A stretch of DNA of 24,258 bases from Syntrophaceae bacterium UBA7544 (GCA_002479215.1 DLME01000099.1:13178-37435); one strand, 5' to 3'; shown: positions 16,132 through 24,239, counted from the stretch's first letter. Numbers and translations are program-made. Notes: a model not told the origin generated them from the letters alone.

Positions 16132-16512
16132 ATGTTAAATCTTTTCCGTAAGAAAGGACAAAAAGGTTTTACATTGGTTGAAGTGATGATCATTATCATG
16201 GTTATAATTCTTGGGGTAATCCTCATCATGCCCAGATACTTATTTTTAAGGACAAGAGTATACGACCGCCAAGCTAAAGCAGAATTGAAAAGCTACTACA
16301 CAGCATGTCAGGCTTATCTGGCGGCTAACCCGACATTACAAAATGCCTGTACGCTTGCCCAAATATCAGGCAAATTTGTAAAATCGCCTCAAGTTAATAT
16401 CGTACCCGCGGGTGATTCAACCTGTCGGGGCACTACATCACAGTATTCAGCCCCAAATACACAACTGTTCACAATTCAGCGGGGCGGCGACATTACTCCA
16501 GAGCGTTATTAG
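16132..16512 (+). CDS. Type IV prepilin-like protein
   Basis: A 126-residue prepilin with a short basic leader and the PilD cleavage site KG|FTLVE after Gly12. The mature Phe1 and the important Glu5 are both present, followed by a hydrophobic N-terminal helix (VEVMIIIMVIILGVILIMP) that serves as membrane anchor and fibre core. The rest is a small globular part with three Cys (YYTACQAYL, QNACTL, STCRG). AAGGAG precedes the ATG by about 10 bases. No pilus assembly genes are nearby, so it is an orphan pilin or pseudopilin gene. Its last codons overlap a decayed transposase frame on the other strand, so the final few residues (about PERY) may not be original. Confidence 0.88.
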   Translation: MLNLFRKKGQKGFTLVEVMIIIMVIILGVILIMPRYLFLRTRVYDRQAKAELKSYYTACQAYLAANPTLQNACTLAQISGKFVKSPQVNIVPAGDSTCRGTTSQYSAPNTQLFTIQRGGDITPERY

Positions 16513-16675
16513 ATCTAATGTCCCCAGTTTCTGGTGCTAGAGGACGGTAATCTAAAGAGTTGTGTGGATTGAACGTGTTGTAGCCAAGATGCGATCTTTC
16601 AATCAGGACGTGAGCTTTTTTATTTGTAAAGTCTTCAAGGAATACGTTTGAAAGAAAGCATGTGTGCCAAAATTG
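16493..16675 (-). pseudogene. C-terminal relic of an IS3-type transposase
   Basis: The minus strand reads without a stop for 60 codons and ends in TAA at 16495-16493. It encodes a segment like the end of IS3-family DDE transposases: KKAHVLIERSHLGYNTFNPH followed directly by NSLDYRPLAPETG. It closely resembles the family ending with VLIERWRxxYNTxRPHSSLGYRPPAPE. The upstream side is closed by a TAG at 16678-16676, no start is present, and the catalytic DDE region and both insertion sequence ends are missing. Substitutions at the normally conserved RPHSSLGY (NPHNSLDY) suggest decay. It overlaps the last 20 bases of the prepilin gene. The rest of the gap, 16676-16864, holds no recognisable gene, only a pair of short direct repeats. 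Confidence 0.75.
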
Positions 16676-16753
16676 CTAAATGTTTGAGGACAGGAAGAAG
16701 TGCTTGCTGAAAACACCTGTGTATCAATGTTTTGCGGTCAACTAAAATTTAAG

Positions 16754-16820
16754 GATTACCGATAAAACATCAACATAATGAAATTTAGATATTATTTGTT
16801 TCAGATGATTACCGGTAAAA
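16754..16820 (+). repeat. Pair of 14-base direct repeats upstream of the TRAP receptor
   Basis: GATTACCGATAAAA (16754-16767) and GATTACCGGTAAAA (16807-16820) match at 13 of 14 positions and start 53 bases apart, about five helical turns. They lie 45-110 bases before the dctP start and could be regulator half-sites. No clear promoter was found with them. Confidence 0.4.
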
Positions 16821-16847
16821 TTATGAAGCCAAAACATTTTCATTCAG

Positions 16848-16855
16848 AAAGGAGG
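16848..16855 (+). promoter_or_regulatory. Ribosome binding site fixing the TRAP receptor start
   Basis: AAAGGAGG lies 9 bases before the ATG at 16865. The protein from that ATG begins with a proper signal peptide, so earlier in-frame starts at 16778 or 16823 are unlikely. Confidence 0.85.
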
Positions 16856-16864
16856 ACATCTGCA

Positions 16865-17953
16865 ATGAGAAATTTCTACAAAATTATATTAGCCGTTTTT
16901 ACAGCTATGGCAATGTTTGCGGCTCCGTCCATTGCCGAAACGATCAAATGGCGGTTGGTTTCTTGCTGGCCGGCGCAATCGACCATCTTTTACAGCGACC
17001 AACGCTTTGCTAAAAATATTTATGAACTCAGCGGCGGCCGCCTGCAAATTTCTGTACATCCAGCAGGAGAACTTGTTCCGGCCACGGCGGTTTTCGATAC
17101 AGTAGCTAGAGGTTCCGCAGAAATGGGCGGGGATTGGGCTACTTATTGGGCAAATAAAAATTCTGCATTTGAACTTTTAGGATCATTTCCTATGGGGCTT
17201 TCCCAATATGACATAACGAACTGGTATTTCTTTTTCGGTGGACAAGATATCTATAATTATATGTACGGAAAATTCAATCTTATCTATTTTCTTACTCAAC
17301 CTGCTTCTATCGGATCGGGCATCCGTACGCGTATACCTATTAGAGGCTTGGCCGATTTTAAGGGCAAAAGACTGAGAATGGGCGGTAAAGCGCAATCTTA
17401 CATCTTGCAGAAGCTTGGCGCTGTCCAAATTATGATGTCGGCGGGCGAAATTGGTGCCGCATTATCAGCGGGTACCATTGACGGCGCCACGTTTGGTAGC
17501 CCTCTTACTGACTGGAGCGTTGGAATGGGTGAAACTGCCAAGTACAACTTTGCCCCCGGATGGAATCAGCCATCAAGTGCTACCGGGGTGATGATTAATA
17601 AAGATGCCTGGGACAGCCTACCTCCTGATTTGAAGAAAATAATTGAAGTTGCCGCCAATGACAATATGATTTATATGAGCGCTCGTACTGAGAGTACTGC
17701 CGGTGACGGTATCCGTAAGTTTAAAGAAACAGGGACCCAGGTTACAAAAATTTCTCCGAAAGAGTTAAAGCAGATAGAAGAATGGATGTGGGAATATGTT
17801 GTGGAGGAAGCAAAGAAAAACCCTGATTACAATAAAGTTGCTACCTCCCAGTTTCAATACTTAAAAGATTTTAGCGTCACCCGCGATTATGAGTATCCAT
17901 ACTCCCAGGGACGCAATCCAACAACGATGCCTAAATTGCCTGATCTAAAGTAA
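16865..17953 (+). CDS. TRAP transporter solute-binding receptor, DctP family
   Basis: A 362-residue periplasmic binding protein. The signal peptide MRNFYKIILAVFTAMAMFAAPSIAE ends in a signal peptidase I-type site. The mature part shows DctP-family blocks: AKNIYELSGGRLQISVHPAGELVPA near the start, DFKGKRLRMGGKAQSYILQKLGAV with the ligand-binding Arg, and IGAALSAGTIDGATFGSPLTDW. The layout resembles the branch that binds oxo acids or other monocarboxylates (TakP-like), but the ligand cannot be assigned. No DctQ or DctM membrane gene is next to it: the pilin and the transposase relic are upstream and an opposing aminotransferase downstream. It therefore either works with membrane subunits encoded elsewhere or has lost them. 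The 195 bases after it show no clear terminator. Confidence 0.9.
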   Translation: MRNFYKIILAVFTAMAMFAAPSIAETIKWRLVSCWPAQSTIFYSDQRFAKNIYELSGGRLQISVHPAGELVPATAVFDTVARGSAEMGGDWATYWANKNSAFELLGSFPMGLSQYDITNWYFFFGGQDIYNYMYGKFNLIYFLTQPASIGSGIRTRIPIRGLADFKGKRLRMGGKAQSYILQKLGAVQIMMSAGEIGAALSAGTIDGATFGSPLTDWSVGMGETAKYNFAPGWNQPSSATGVMINKDAWDSLPPDLKKIIEVAANDNMIYMSARTESTAGDGIRKFKETGTQVTKISPKELKQIEEWMWEYVVEEAKKNPDYNKVATSQFQYLKDFSVTRDYEYPYSQGRNPTTMPKLPDLK

Positions 17954-18148
17954 GGTATTTGTCGCAGATCCGGTTTGCAGTAAACAATTGAGTAAACTAC
18001 TATCAGCTGGAACCTATTTTTGTGAGAGCCGTTTCCATTTATTTCCAATTGAAGTCTTGTATCTCTGCGATTAAATCGAATCTCACACTTACAGGAAGAA
18101 ATGCTTAAAAGCAATCTTTATACCTACTGTCAATCCCGACAAGCTACA

Positions 18149-19330
18149 TTATCGGCATTCATTTATCGCTTCCGCAAAACCAGGCAGGGAATTGGTAATT
18201 GTTGCGTCGTCAACACAGAAGGCGATGCGGAAGTAGCCGGGGCCGCCGAAGCCGCTGCCGGGAACGACAAGAATATTTTTCTTCAAGAGCATTTTGACAA
18301 ATTCCACATCATCGGGAATCGGGCTTTGGACAAATAAATAAAACGCCCCCTGCGGTTTTTCGAATTTGTAGCCTGCTTTGGCTAATCCCTCGCAAAGAAT
18401 ATCGCGTTTCTTTTGATACACTTTCACATCGACTGCCGCGTCCTGCAACTTGGCTACAATTCTCTGCATCAATGCCGGAGCATTGACAAAACCCAATATT
18501 CGCGTGCAGAGAACTAAAGCGTTAAGCAAATCAGTGCCATGCTCAATTTCCGGATTAACGGCGATGTAACCGATTCTTTCTCCCGGCAGTGATAGCGTCT
18601 TGGAATAAGAATAAGCAACAATACTGTTTTTATAAGCCTTCAAAATGCTGGGCACGGTAATACCATCGTAAACGATTTCGACATACGGTTCATCGGAGAC
18701 GAGATAAATGGTTTTATTCAGCTCTTTGCCTTTCTCCGTCAACAATCGGGCAAGGTCGTCAATATTTTGCTGGCTATAAACTTTTCCGGTAGGATTATTG
18801 GGCGAATTGATCAAAACGGCTTTTGTGTTATCGCCGATAGCCGCAGCAATCGCCTTTATATCCAGGGAAAAATCGGCGTTGGTCTTGACGAATTTGACGA
18901 CACCCCTGTAATTATCAACGTAAAAAGGGTATTCGACAAAATAAGGCGTCGGCACTATTACCTCATCTTCCGGATCAAGCAGAGACTTGAAAATAACGTT
19001 TAAGGCCCCGGCAGCTCCGCAGGACATAATCACATGATCCAGGTCGAGTTTTAGGCCATGAGCCTTATTTATTTTTTCGGCAATCGCCTGCCGCGTCTGT
19101 GTAAAACCGGCAACAGGCGTATAACCGTGCTTCAGCGGAATTATTTCTGCGGCAAGGTTTATTAATTCTTTCTTAAATTCATCCGGTGGCTCTATATTAG
19201 GATTGCCCAAACTGAAATCAAACACTTTATCGGCGCCATATTTCTTTTTCATAACGGCGCCTTCTTCAAACATTTTTCTGATCATCGATGATTTCGAAAT
19301 GGATGATTTGATCTTTCGGGCAACAGACAT
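18149..19330 (-). CDS. Class I PLP aminotransferase
   Basis: A 393-residue fold-type I aminotransferase. Landmarks are DFSLGNPNIEPP (38-49), NSPNNPTGK with Asn179, SDEPYVEIVYDG with Asp213 and Tyr216, and SYSKTLSLPGERIGY with Schiff-base Lys244. FRIAFCVDD near the end carries the expected carboxylate-binding Arg. It is clearly different from the aspC-like enzyme at 728-1921: the loop after the lysine is LSLPGERIGY rather than YAMTGWRIGY, and the N-terminus MSVARKIKSSISKSSMIRKMFEEG is distinct. Substrate is unknown; aspartate, alanine or aromatic acids are possible. AAGGAG lies about 10 bases before the ATG. It is the last gene of the long minus-strand block, 35 bases after the small membrane protein gene. 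Confidence 0.9.
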   Translation of the reverse strand: MSVARKIKSSISKSSMIRKMFEEGAVMKKKYGADKVFDFSLGNPNIEPPDEFKKELINLAAEIIPLKHGYTPVAGFTQTRQAIAEKINKAHGLKLDLDHVIMSCGAAGALNVIFKSLLDPEDEVIVPTPYFVEYPFYVDNYRGVVKFVKTNADFSLDIKAIAAAIGDNTKAVLINSPNNPTGKVYSQQNIDDLARLLTEKGKELNKTIYLVSDEPYVEIVYDGITVPSILKAYKNSIVAYSYSKTLSLPGERIGYIAVNPEIEHGTDLLNALVLCTRILGFVNAPALMQRIVAKLQDAAVDVKVYQKKRDILCEGLAKAGYKFEKPQGAFYLFVQSPIPDDVEFVKMLLKKNILVVPGSGFGGPGYFRIAFCVDDATITNSLPGFAEAINECR

Positions 19331-19365
19331 AAATGCTAAGCTCCTTGGAAACAGCTGTGAGAATA

Positions 19366-19683
19366 TTAAGAGTCGTGTTTACGGCGTCTCACCAAAATAT
19401 AAACACCAATTAAAACCAGAACGGCCGGTAATACATATTGGGAAAGCTTATAAAGCTCAAAACCGTAAAATTCGGTAATTAAGAATAACACGCCGACAAT
19501 TGTGATAAACCAGCCGCCAACATCTTTGACTCTCTGAATCAGCGTGCAGATACCGACGACAATGAGCAATATCGGCCAGGTCTGCCTGAAGGGATAAATT
19601 TCCGCTTTGGACAAATAAATCAAAACGCCTAAAGTAATTAAAATCATGCCGCCGGTAAGCACATTATGTTTTTGCTTCGCCAT
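19366..19683 (-). CDS. Small four-helix membrane protein, LiaF/DUF5668-like
   Basis: A 105-residue protein with four closely spaced hydrophobic segments and a basic C-terminal end (RRRKHDS). The pattern GGMILITLGVLIYL ... WPILLIVVGI ... repeated in the second half as GGWFITIVGVLFLI ... VLPAVLVLIGVYIL suggests an internal duplication of a two-helix unit. This is typical of the LiaI/LiaF-like transmembrane region found in envelope-stress proteins. GGAG lies 9 bases before the ATG. It stands between slipin and an aminotransferase gene on the same strand. Its function is unknown; proximity to NfeD/slipin suggests a membrane role. Confidence 0.7.
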   Translation of the reverse strand: MAKQKHNVLTGGMILITLGVLIYLSKAEIYPFRQTWPILLIVVGICTLIQRVKDVGGWFITIVGVLFLITEFYGFELYKLSQYVLPAVLVLIGVYILVRRRKHDS

Positions 19684-19716
19684 AAAAGAATCTCCTTATT
19701 TACGTATTATCTTTAA

Positions 19717-19740
19717 GCGGCCGGATTTTACTCCGGCCGC
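19717..19740. terminator. Strong GC hairpin between slipin and the small membrane protein gene
   Basis: GCGGCCGGA (19717-19725) and TCCGGCCGC (19732-19740) form a perfect 9-bp stem with a 6-base loop. In the minus direction it follows nfeD-slipin and precedes the next ribosome binding site by about 20 bases. Only TTAAAGAT follows on that strand, so it is a weak intrinsic terminator at best and may act as an attenuator or RNA stabiliser. It directly abuts structured repeat copy C. Confidence 0.45.
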
Positions 19741-19750
19741 ATTGGTTGTT

Positions 19751-19871
19751 GAAACTCCAATTTCAAAAACGTAGTGCATAACCTAAAGGTCACACGTTGA
19801 AATTCGTAAGTTGAACAATCCCGCAAAGCGGAGGGAATGAACTACAAGAGCGTACTTTGTGGTTCATTCCC
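19751..19871 (+). repeat. Structured intergenic repeat, copy C, extended
   Basis: GAAACT (19751-19756) is followed by arm AATTTCAA (19759-19766), then ACGTAGTG (19769-19776). A small ACCT/AGGT hairpin (19781-19790), the closing arm TTGAAATT (19797-19804) and TAAGTTGAA (19807-19815) come next. Two further hairpins follow: CCGC-AAA-GCGG (19821-19831) and a long one, GGGAATGAAC (19833-19842) / GTTCATTCCC (19862-19871), with additional imperfect pairs inside. The element ends 5 bases from the slipin stop codon. It shares the conserved blocks of copies A and B, but its loop is longer and its downstream part larger. Confidence 0.72.
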
Positions 19872-19876
19872 GTGGC

Positions 19877-20641
19877 TTATAATTTCTCCGCTAACTTCAG
19901 AAAGGGCTTAAACAAATCAATGGGTATTGGAAATACCGTCGTGGAATTGTTTTCTGCAGCAATTTGATTCAATGTCTGCAGGTAACGCAATTGCAGCGAC
20001 ATCGGCTGTGTTTCCATCAAAGCTGCTGCATCGACAAGCTTTTGTGCGGCCTGGAATTCGCCTGCAGCATTGATGACCTTGGCGCGCCGTTCTCTCTCCG
20101 CTTCTGCCTGTTTAGCAATGGCCCTTTTCATCTCCTCAGGCAGATCTATCTGTTTCACTTCGACCCTGTCGACTTTAATCCCCCAGGGTTCGGTACTGCG
20201 ATCCAGGATTTCCTGCAAGGTTAAATTAATCTTCTCCCTTTCTGACAAAATCTCGTCCAGTTCCACCTGACCACAGACACTTCTCAGACTGGTCTGAGCC
20301 TGTTGATCTGTCGCAAAGCGATAATTCTCCACCTTGATAATGGCCGCGGTCGCATCTAAAACCGTGTAGAATACTACGGCGTTGACTTTAATGGACACAT
20401 TGTCACGGGTAATGACATCCTGCGCAGGAACCTCCCACGTAATTGTCCGCATATCCACCTTGACCATTTTATCCACAACGGGTATCAAAATAATAAGGCC
20501 AGGTCCCTTTGTATCAAGCACCCTCCCCAGACGAAAGATGACGCCTCTTTCATACTCGTTTAAGATACGAATCGCGGATGCCAAAAACATAAATACCAGC
20601 ACGATAACAACTATTGTCGGTAAAGAAAAAGCACCAAACAT
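19877..20641 (-). CDS. Slipin, stomatin/SPFH family membrane protein
   Basis: A 254-residue prokaryotic stomatin. One N-terminal membrane segment (about 7-24) is followed by the SPFH domain with [31 protein letters not shown] and the block [19 protein letters not shown]. An Ala/Glu-rich coiled coil comes next ([33 protein letters not shown]), then a short C-terminal tail. Slipins form membrane oligomers and are usually encoded beside nfeD, as here, 31 bases downstream of it. In Pyrococcus the NfeD partner cleaves the stomatin near its C-terminus. A GGAGG site precedes the ATG at 20641. The role is probably in membrane microdomain or quality-control function. Confidence 0.94.
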   Translation of the reverse strand: MFGAFSLPTIVVIVLVFMFLASAIRILNEYERGVIFRLGRVLDTKGPGLIILIPVVDKMVKVDMRTITWEVPAQDVITRDNVSIKVNAVVFYTVLDATAAIIKVENYRFATDQQAQTSLRSVCGQVELDEILSEREKINLTLQEILDRSTEPWGIKVDRVEVKQIDLPEEMKRAIAKQAEAERERRAKVINAAGEFQAAQKLVDAAALMETQPMSLQLRYLQTLNQIAAENNSTTVFPIPIDLFKPFLKLAEKL

Positions 20642-20672
20642 TTTAAATATCCTCCTTTTTATTTTTTATAAA

Positions 20673-21980
20673 TTATTGTTCATTTTTTATTTCATCTACT
20701 ATCAAGCTCAGACCTTCAACTTTGAGAATTTTTACTTTTGCTCCTTTTTTTATTGGTTTTTCACTCGTCGCTTTCCAGTATTGTCCTTTTAAAAATACTT
20801 TCCCTTCATTGGCAATATCGGTCAGCACTTCAGCTTCCGCGCCAATCATTGCTTCGGTGCCGGTAAAGTGTTTCCGCCTTTGCGCTTTAATCGCCATCCA
20901 AATAACCGCAATAAAAAAGCCGGAGACTAATAATACCGCAGGAATTAAAACGTGCAAAGAAATACGCAATGCCGGCTCCGGCGAATCAAACAAAAGCAAT
21001 GACCCAAATACCAATGAAATTACACCACCAACAGTAAGTATGCCATGACTCATAACTTTTATCTCCGCAATAAATAAAATAACGCCGAAAATTATCAGTA
21101 AAATTCCCGTATAATTTACCGGCAATGTAGATAATCCGAAAAAAGCCAAGAGCAACGATATCCCGCCGATTACTCCGGGTAAAATTGCACCCGGCGTAGA
21201 GAGTTCAAAATACAAACCCGCCAGGCCGATCAATAAAAGAATATAAGAAATATTGGGATCGGAAATGGCTGCCAGTATTCCCTGCCGTGTCCCCATCTCT
21301 TTATTATTGATTACCGCATCTTTTGTCGATATTTTCTTTTTACCGCTGGCCAGAGTTATTTCTTTCTTATCGATTGCCGCCAAAAGCTTATCTACATCCG
21401 GCGCAACAAAATCGATGACATTTAGCTTGAGAGCTTCGTCGGCGGTTATGGATTCGCTTTTGCGTACGGCTTTTTCCACCCACTCTTCAGAACGACCTCT
21501 TGTTTTGGCTATGCTTCGGGCGTAGGCGGCGGCGTCATTTTCCACTTTTTTGGACATGGTTTTATCCATACCGCCGCTGCCGCCAAGGCCGATTGCCACG
21601 GGATGAGCGGCGCCGATATTCGTGCCGGGAGCCATGGCCGCTATATGGGCGGCTTCCGTGATAATAACTCCCGCCGATGCGGCGCGTGCACCCGGAGGAT
21701 AAACAAAAACAATCACCGGCAAAGGAGCATTAAGAATGCTCTTGGCAATATCCCGCATCGCCGTATCCATTCCCCCCGGCGTATCCAGCAAAATAATTAT
21801 TCCTTCAGCGCCAGCTTTTTGCGCCTCTTCAATGCTGTTGGCTATATATTTTGCCGTTGGTGACGTGATAACACCTTCAACCTTAATCACGTTAAATACC
21901 GGTTTTTTCTCCTGACCCCAAACCCCGCCGCTCAGTAATATTAATATTGCTGCCGATGTATAAATTATTTTTTTGTACAT
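20673..21980 (-). CDS. Long NfeD protein with ClpP-like serine protease domain
   Basis: About 435 residues. A signal sequence or N-terminal anchor (about 5-22) is followed by a ClpP/SppA-like protease domain with LLDTPGGMDTAMRDIAKSI and RAASAGVIIT. Ser102 is the nucleophile, and Lys144 or Lys145 (MSKKVENDAAAYARSIA) is the likely dyad partner. A membrane domain of about five helices follows (about 225-365), then a C-terminal OB-like NfeD domain (GAEAEVLTDIANEGKVFLKGQYWKATSEKPIKKGAKVKILKVEGLSLIV). This is the long class of NfeD found with slipin. The ATG at 21980 is preferred because AAGGTGAAG sits just upstream; a GTG three codons earlier is the alternative. It is probably co-transcribed with udg and coaBC upstream. 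Confidence 0.93.
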   Translation of the reverse strand: MYKKIIYTSAAILILLSGGVWGQEKKPVFNVIKVEGVITSPTAKYIANSIEEAQKAGAEGIIILLDTPGGMDTAMRDIAKSILNAPLPVIVFVYPPGARAASAGVIITEAAHIAAMAPGTNIGAAHPVAIGLGGSGGMDKTMSKKVENDAAAYARSIAKTRGRSEEWVEKAVRKSESITADEALKLNVIDFVAPDVDKLLAAIDKKEITLASGKKKISTKDAVINNKEMGTRQGILAAISDPNISYILLLIGLAGLYFELSTPGAILPGVIGGISLLLAFFGLSTLPVNYTGILLIIFGVILFIAEIKVMSHGILTVGGVISLVFGSLLLFDSPEPALRISLHVLIPAVLLVSGFFIAVIWMAIKAQRRKHFTGTEAMIGAEAEVLTDIANEGKVFLKGQYWKATSEKPIKKGAKVKILKVEGLSLIVDEIKNEQ

Positions 21981-22011
21981 TTTCTTCACCTTTTGTTTTA
22001 TTCCTGTGGAC

Positions 22012-22731
22012 CTAAACCGGAACTTCTCTTATTATCATTTGGACATCTTCCCAGACAAGTTTTTTTGCCGAGGGATTTCTTAGGAGATACGCCGGATGAT
22101 ACGTCGGCATTAATTTTATGCCTTCGTAAGAATGAAAACGGCCCCGCAGCATAGTTATCGGAATATCGGTTTTTAAAAGTGTTTGCGCGGCAAAAGTCCC
22201 CAAAGCGCAAATTACCTGGGGCGAAATAATCTGGAGTTGCTTTTTTAAAAACGGTTCGCATAACCCGATCTCATTGGGCAAGGGGTTGCGATTACCGGGT
22301 GGACGGCATTTAAGTATATTGCAGATATAGACATCTTTGCGTTTCAAGCCCATAGCCTCTATAATTTTCGTTAAAAGCTGACCGGCTCTCCCGACAAAGG
22401 GCAAACCTTGTTCATCTTCATCGGCCCCGGGAGCTTCACCCACAAAAACAATACGCGCGGATGGATTTCCAGCGCCAAATACTAAATTGCGTCTTGTCTT
22501 GCCCAATGGACAAAGATGACAAGTTTTCATCTCCTGATATACTTTTTCTAACTCTACCTCTTTATTCCCGGTAAGATTTTCAATGGGGGGGGAGAGCGGC
22601 GATTTTTTCCCCCATTCCAGCCCGACGGCTAAACTTTCCTGATTTAGAACATATCCCTTGATCGCCTTAACAACAGAGAGCAATTCTTCCTGTAGTTGAC
22701 TGTTGGATGATAACAAAAATAATTCCGCCAT
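22012..22731 (-). CDS. Family 4 uracil-DNA glycosylase with 4Fe-4S cluster
   Basis: Removes uracil from DNA in base excision repair. The 239-residue protein has the family 4 (UDGa) core with motif A GEAPGADEDEQGLPFVGRAGQLL (98-120) and motif B HPAYLLRNP (212-220). The cluster ligands are Cys71 and Cys74 (CHLCPLGKTR), Cys142 (KCRPPGNRNP) and Cys158. About 60 N-terminal residues precede the core and look weakly conserved and partly helical. The N-terminal extension is like that of many bacterial members once annotated as phage DNA polymerase-related. The ATG overlaps the coaBC stop by one base (TAATG), so translation is likely coupled. Confidence 0.94.
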   Translation of the reverse strand: MAELFLLSSNSQLQEELLSVVKAIKGYVLNQESLAVGLEWGKKSPLSPPIENLTGNKEVELEKVYQEMKTCHLCPLGKTRRNLVFGAGNPSARIVFVGEAPGADEDEQGLPFVGRAGQLLTKIIEAMGLKRKDVYICNILKCRPPGNRNPLPNEIGLCEPFLKKQLQIISPQVICALGTFAAQTLLKTDIPITMLRGRFHSYEGIKLMPTYHPAYLLRNPSAKKLVWEDVQMIIREVPV

Positions 22732-23942
22732 TACTTCTTACCGCCGCCTTTCTTCTGAACTAAGTTTTTGACGCGATTAAGAATTTCTTCCGCCGCTTCG
22801 ATTTTGGTCATTTTGCTGAAAGATTCGGCCTTGCCTTTGTTATCAATTATCGTAATTACATTCGTATCGGTTTGAAAACCGGCACCATCTTGGCGCAAGT
22901 CATTGGCGACAATCAAATCCATATTTTTCTTTTCCAGTTTTGCCTTAGCATTGGCCAAAAGATTTTGCGTTTCCATGGCAAATCCGACCAATATGCGTTT
23001 GCCCTTATTTTTTCCAATTTCCGCAATTATATCCGGATTTTTTTCCAACTCCAAAGAAAGAGATTTTTTATCTTTTTTTATTTTATTCCTGGAGAAAACA
23101 TTCGGTCTATAATCAGCTACAGCGGCAGCTTTGATAATAATTGTGGCGTTTTTGTAATTTTCCGACACTGCTTTATGCATCTGGCGCGCCGTGCGCACCT
23201 CGATAATTTTTTCTGCTTTGGGAAAAGGCAAAGAGGTTCGTCCGGTAATCAAAGTTACTTGAGCGCCGCGCCTGCTGGCAACTCTGGCCAAGGCGTAACC
23301 CATTTTCCCCGATGACATATTGGTAATAAACCGCACCGGATCCAGCGGTTCTTCCGTCGGTCCCGCAGTGATTAAAACTCTTTCCCCGGCAAAATCTTGG
23401 GGAGTCAATAGCGCCTCAATTTCTTCGACAATTCCCGGAACATCGGGCAGACGGCCGGCGCCTTCGGTTTTGCAGGCCAATTCTCCCTTGCCGCTGTCCA
23501 TAATGACATAACCATGATTTTTCAGTTTGCTGATATTTTCCTGCACAATGGGATTTTCCAGCATCTTGTCGTTCATTGCCGGACAAATCAAAGTCGGTTT
23601 GGCGGCAGCCATAATTGTTGTCGAGAGCAGATCATCGGCGATGCCTGAGGCGATTTTTCCGATTATGTTGCCCGTTGCCGGCGCTATAACAAACGCATCG
23701 GCAAATTGTGCCAGAGCGATATGAGCCATGTCGTACTGCGCGGTCGGCGCAAACATTTCCGTGTAAACCATGCCGCCGGAAAGAGTTTGCAGGGTCAAGG
23801 AAGAAATAAACGCTGTCGCGCTTTTCGTCATGATGACTTTTACCTGCGCTCCTTCCTTAACCAGCGCGCGTGTTAATTCCGCCGATTTATAAGCGGCAAT
23901 TCCACCCGTAATTCCCAAAACAATTTTCTTTCCTTTAAGCAT
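22731..23942 (-). CDS. coaBC: Bifunctional phosphopantothenoylcysteine decarboxylase / phosphopantothenate-cysteine ligase
   Basis: Catalyses the second and third steps of CoA synthesis from phosphopantothenate. The 403-residue protein begins with the flavin-binding CoaC half: KIVLGITGGIAAYKSAELTRAL, catalytic His74 (YDMAHIALA), PAMNDKM with Asn124 and GELACKTEGAGRLPD with Cys157. The CoaB half starts near 185 with ERVLITAGPTEEPLDPVRFITNMSSGKMG and has the later block KAAAVADYRP. The ATG at 23942 is preferred because AGAGGTAAG lies just upstream and MLKGKKIVLG is the family N-terminus. The frame extends 78 codons further upstream, but those residues are not CoaC-like and would cover the promoter. 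It heads the run coaBC-udg-nfeD-slipin. Confidence 0.96.
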   Translation of the reverse strand: MLKGKKIVLGITGGIAAYKSAELTRALVKEGAQVKVIMTKSATAFISSLTLQTLSGGMVYTEMFAPTAQYDMAHIALAQFADAFVIAPATGNIIGKIASGIADDLLSTTIMAAAKPTLICPAMNDKMLENPIVQENISKLKNHGYVIMDSGKGELACKTEGAGRLPDVPGIVEEIEALLTPQDFAGERVLITAGPTEEPLDPVRFITNMSSGKMGYALARVASRRGAQVTLITGRTSLPFPKAEKIIEVRTARQMHKAVSENYKNATIIIKAAAVADYRPNVFSRNKIKKDKKSLSLELEKNPDIIAEIGKNKGKRILVGFAMETQNLLANAKAKLEKKNMDLIVANDLRQDGAGFQTDTNVITIIDNKGKAESFSKMTKIEAAEEILNRVKNLVQKKGGGKK

Positions 23943-23972
23943 AATCTTACCTCTGTGGTTGATTATTTGGAG

Positions 23973-24001
23973 AATATAACAGCGTTTTATCACAAGATCA
24001 A
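23973..24001 (-). promoter_or_regulatory. Candidate coaBC promoter
   Basis: On the minus strand TTGATC (24001-23996) and TATATT (23978-23973) are 17 bases apart; the -10 matches at 5 of 6 positions. The predicted start is about 25 bases before the coaBC ATG. The -35 overlaps one arm of a perfect inverted repeat. Confidence 0.55.
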
Positions 24002-24017
24002 GGCATAACTGCCTTGA
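23998..24017. promoter_or_regulatory. Perfect inverted repeat overlapping the coaBC -35
   Basis: TCAAGGCA (23998-24005) and TGCCTTGA (24010-24017) are perfect complements around TAAC. The symmetry and position suggest an operator. No T-run follows on the minus strand, though an AAAA follows the right arm on the plus strand. The remaining 220 bases to 24239 show no gene. Confidence 0.45.
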
Positions 24018-24239
24018 AAATGGCGCTGTGCGCAAAGTTTTATCTTTTGATTTTACTTTAAATATCAACTGGTTTAACTTACAAAAAGAAAGAAGCGGCG
24101 CCAGATTACCACGTATTTCTGCCCAGAAACCTTCCTGTAATATTCCGGCTGTTAAAAAGGGAAAATTGCCTTGCAAAAGAAGCTAAAAGCTATTATTAAA
24201 ACCGCGCACATTGAATCCCCGGATTAATTAGGAACAATT

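Noticed and set aside
23943..24176. N-terminal extension of coaBC by 78 residues
   Set aside because: The extra residues do not resemble CoaC, and the extension would cover the promoter candidate and the inverted repeat; a ribosome binding site supports the ATG at 23942.
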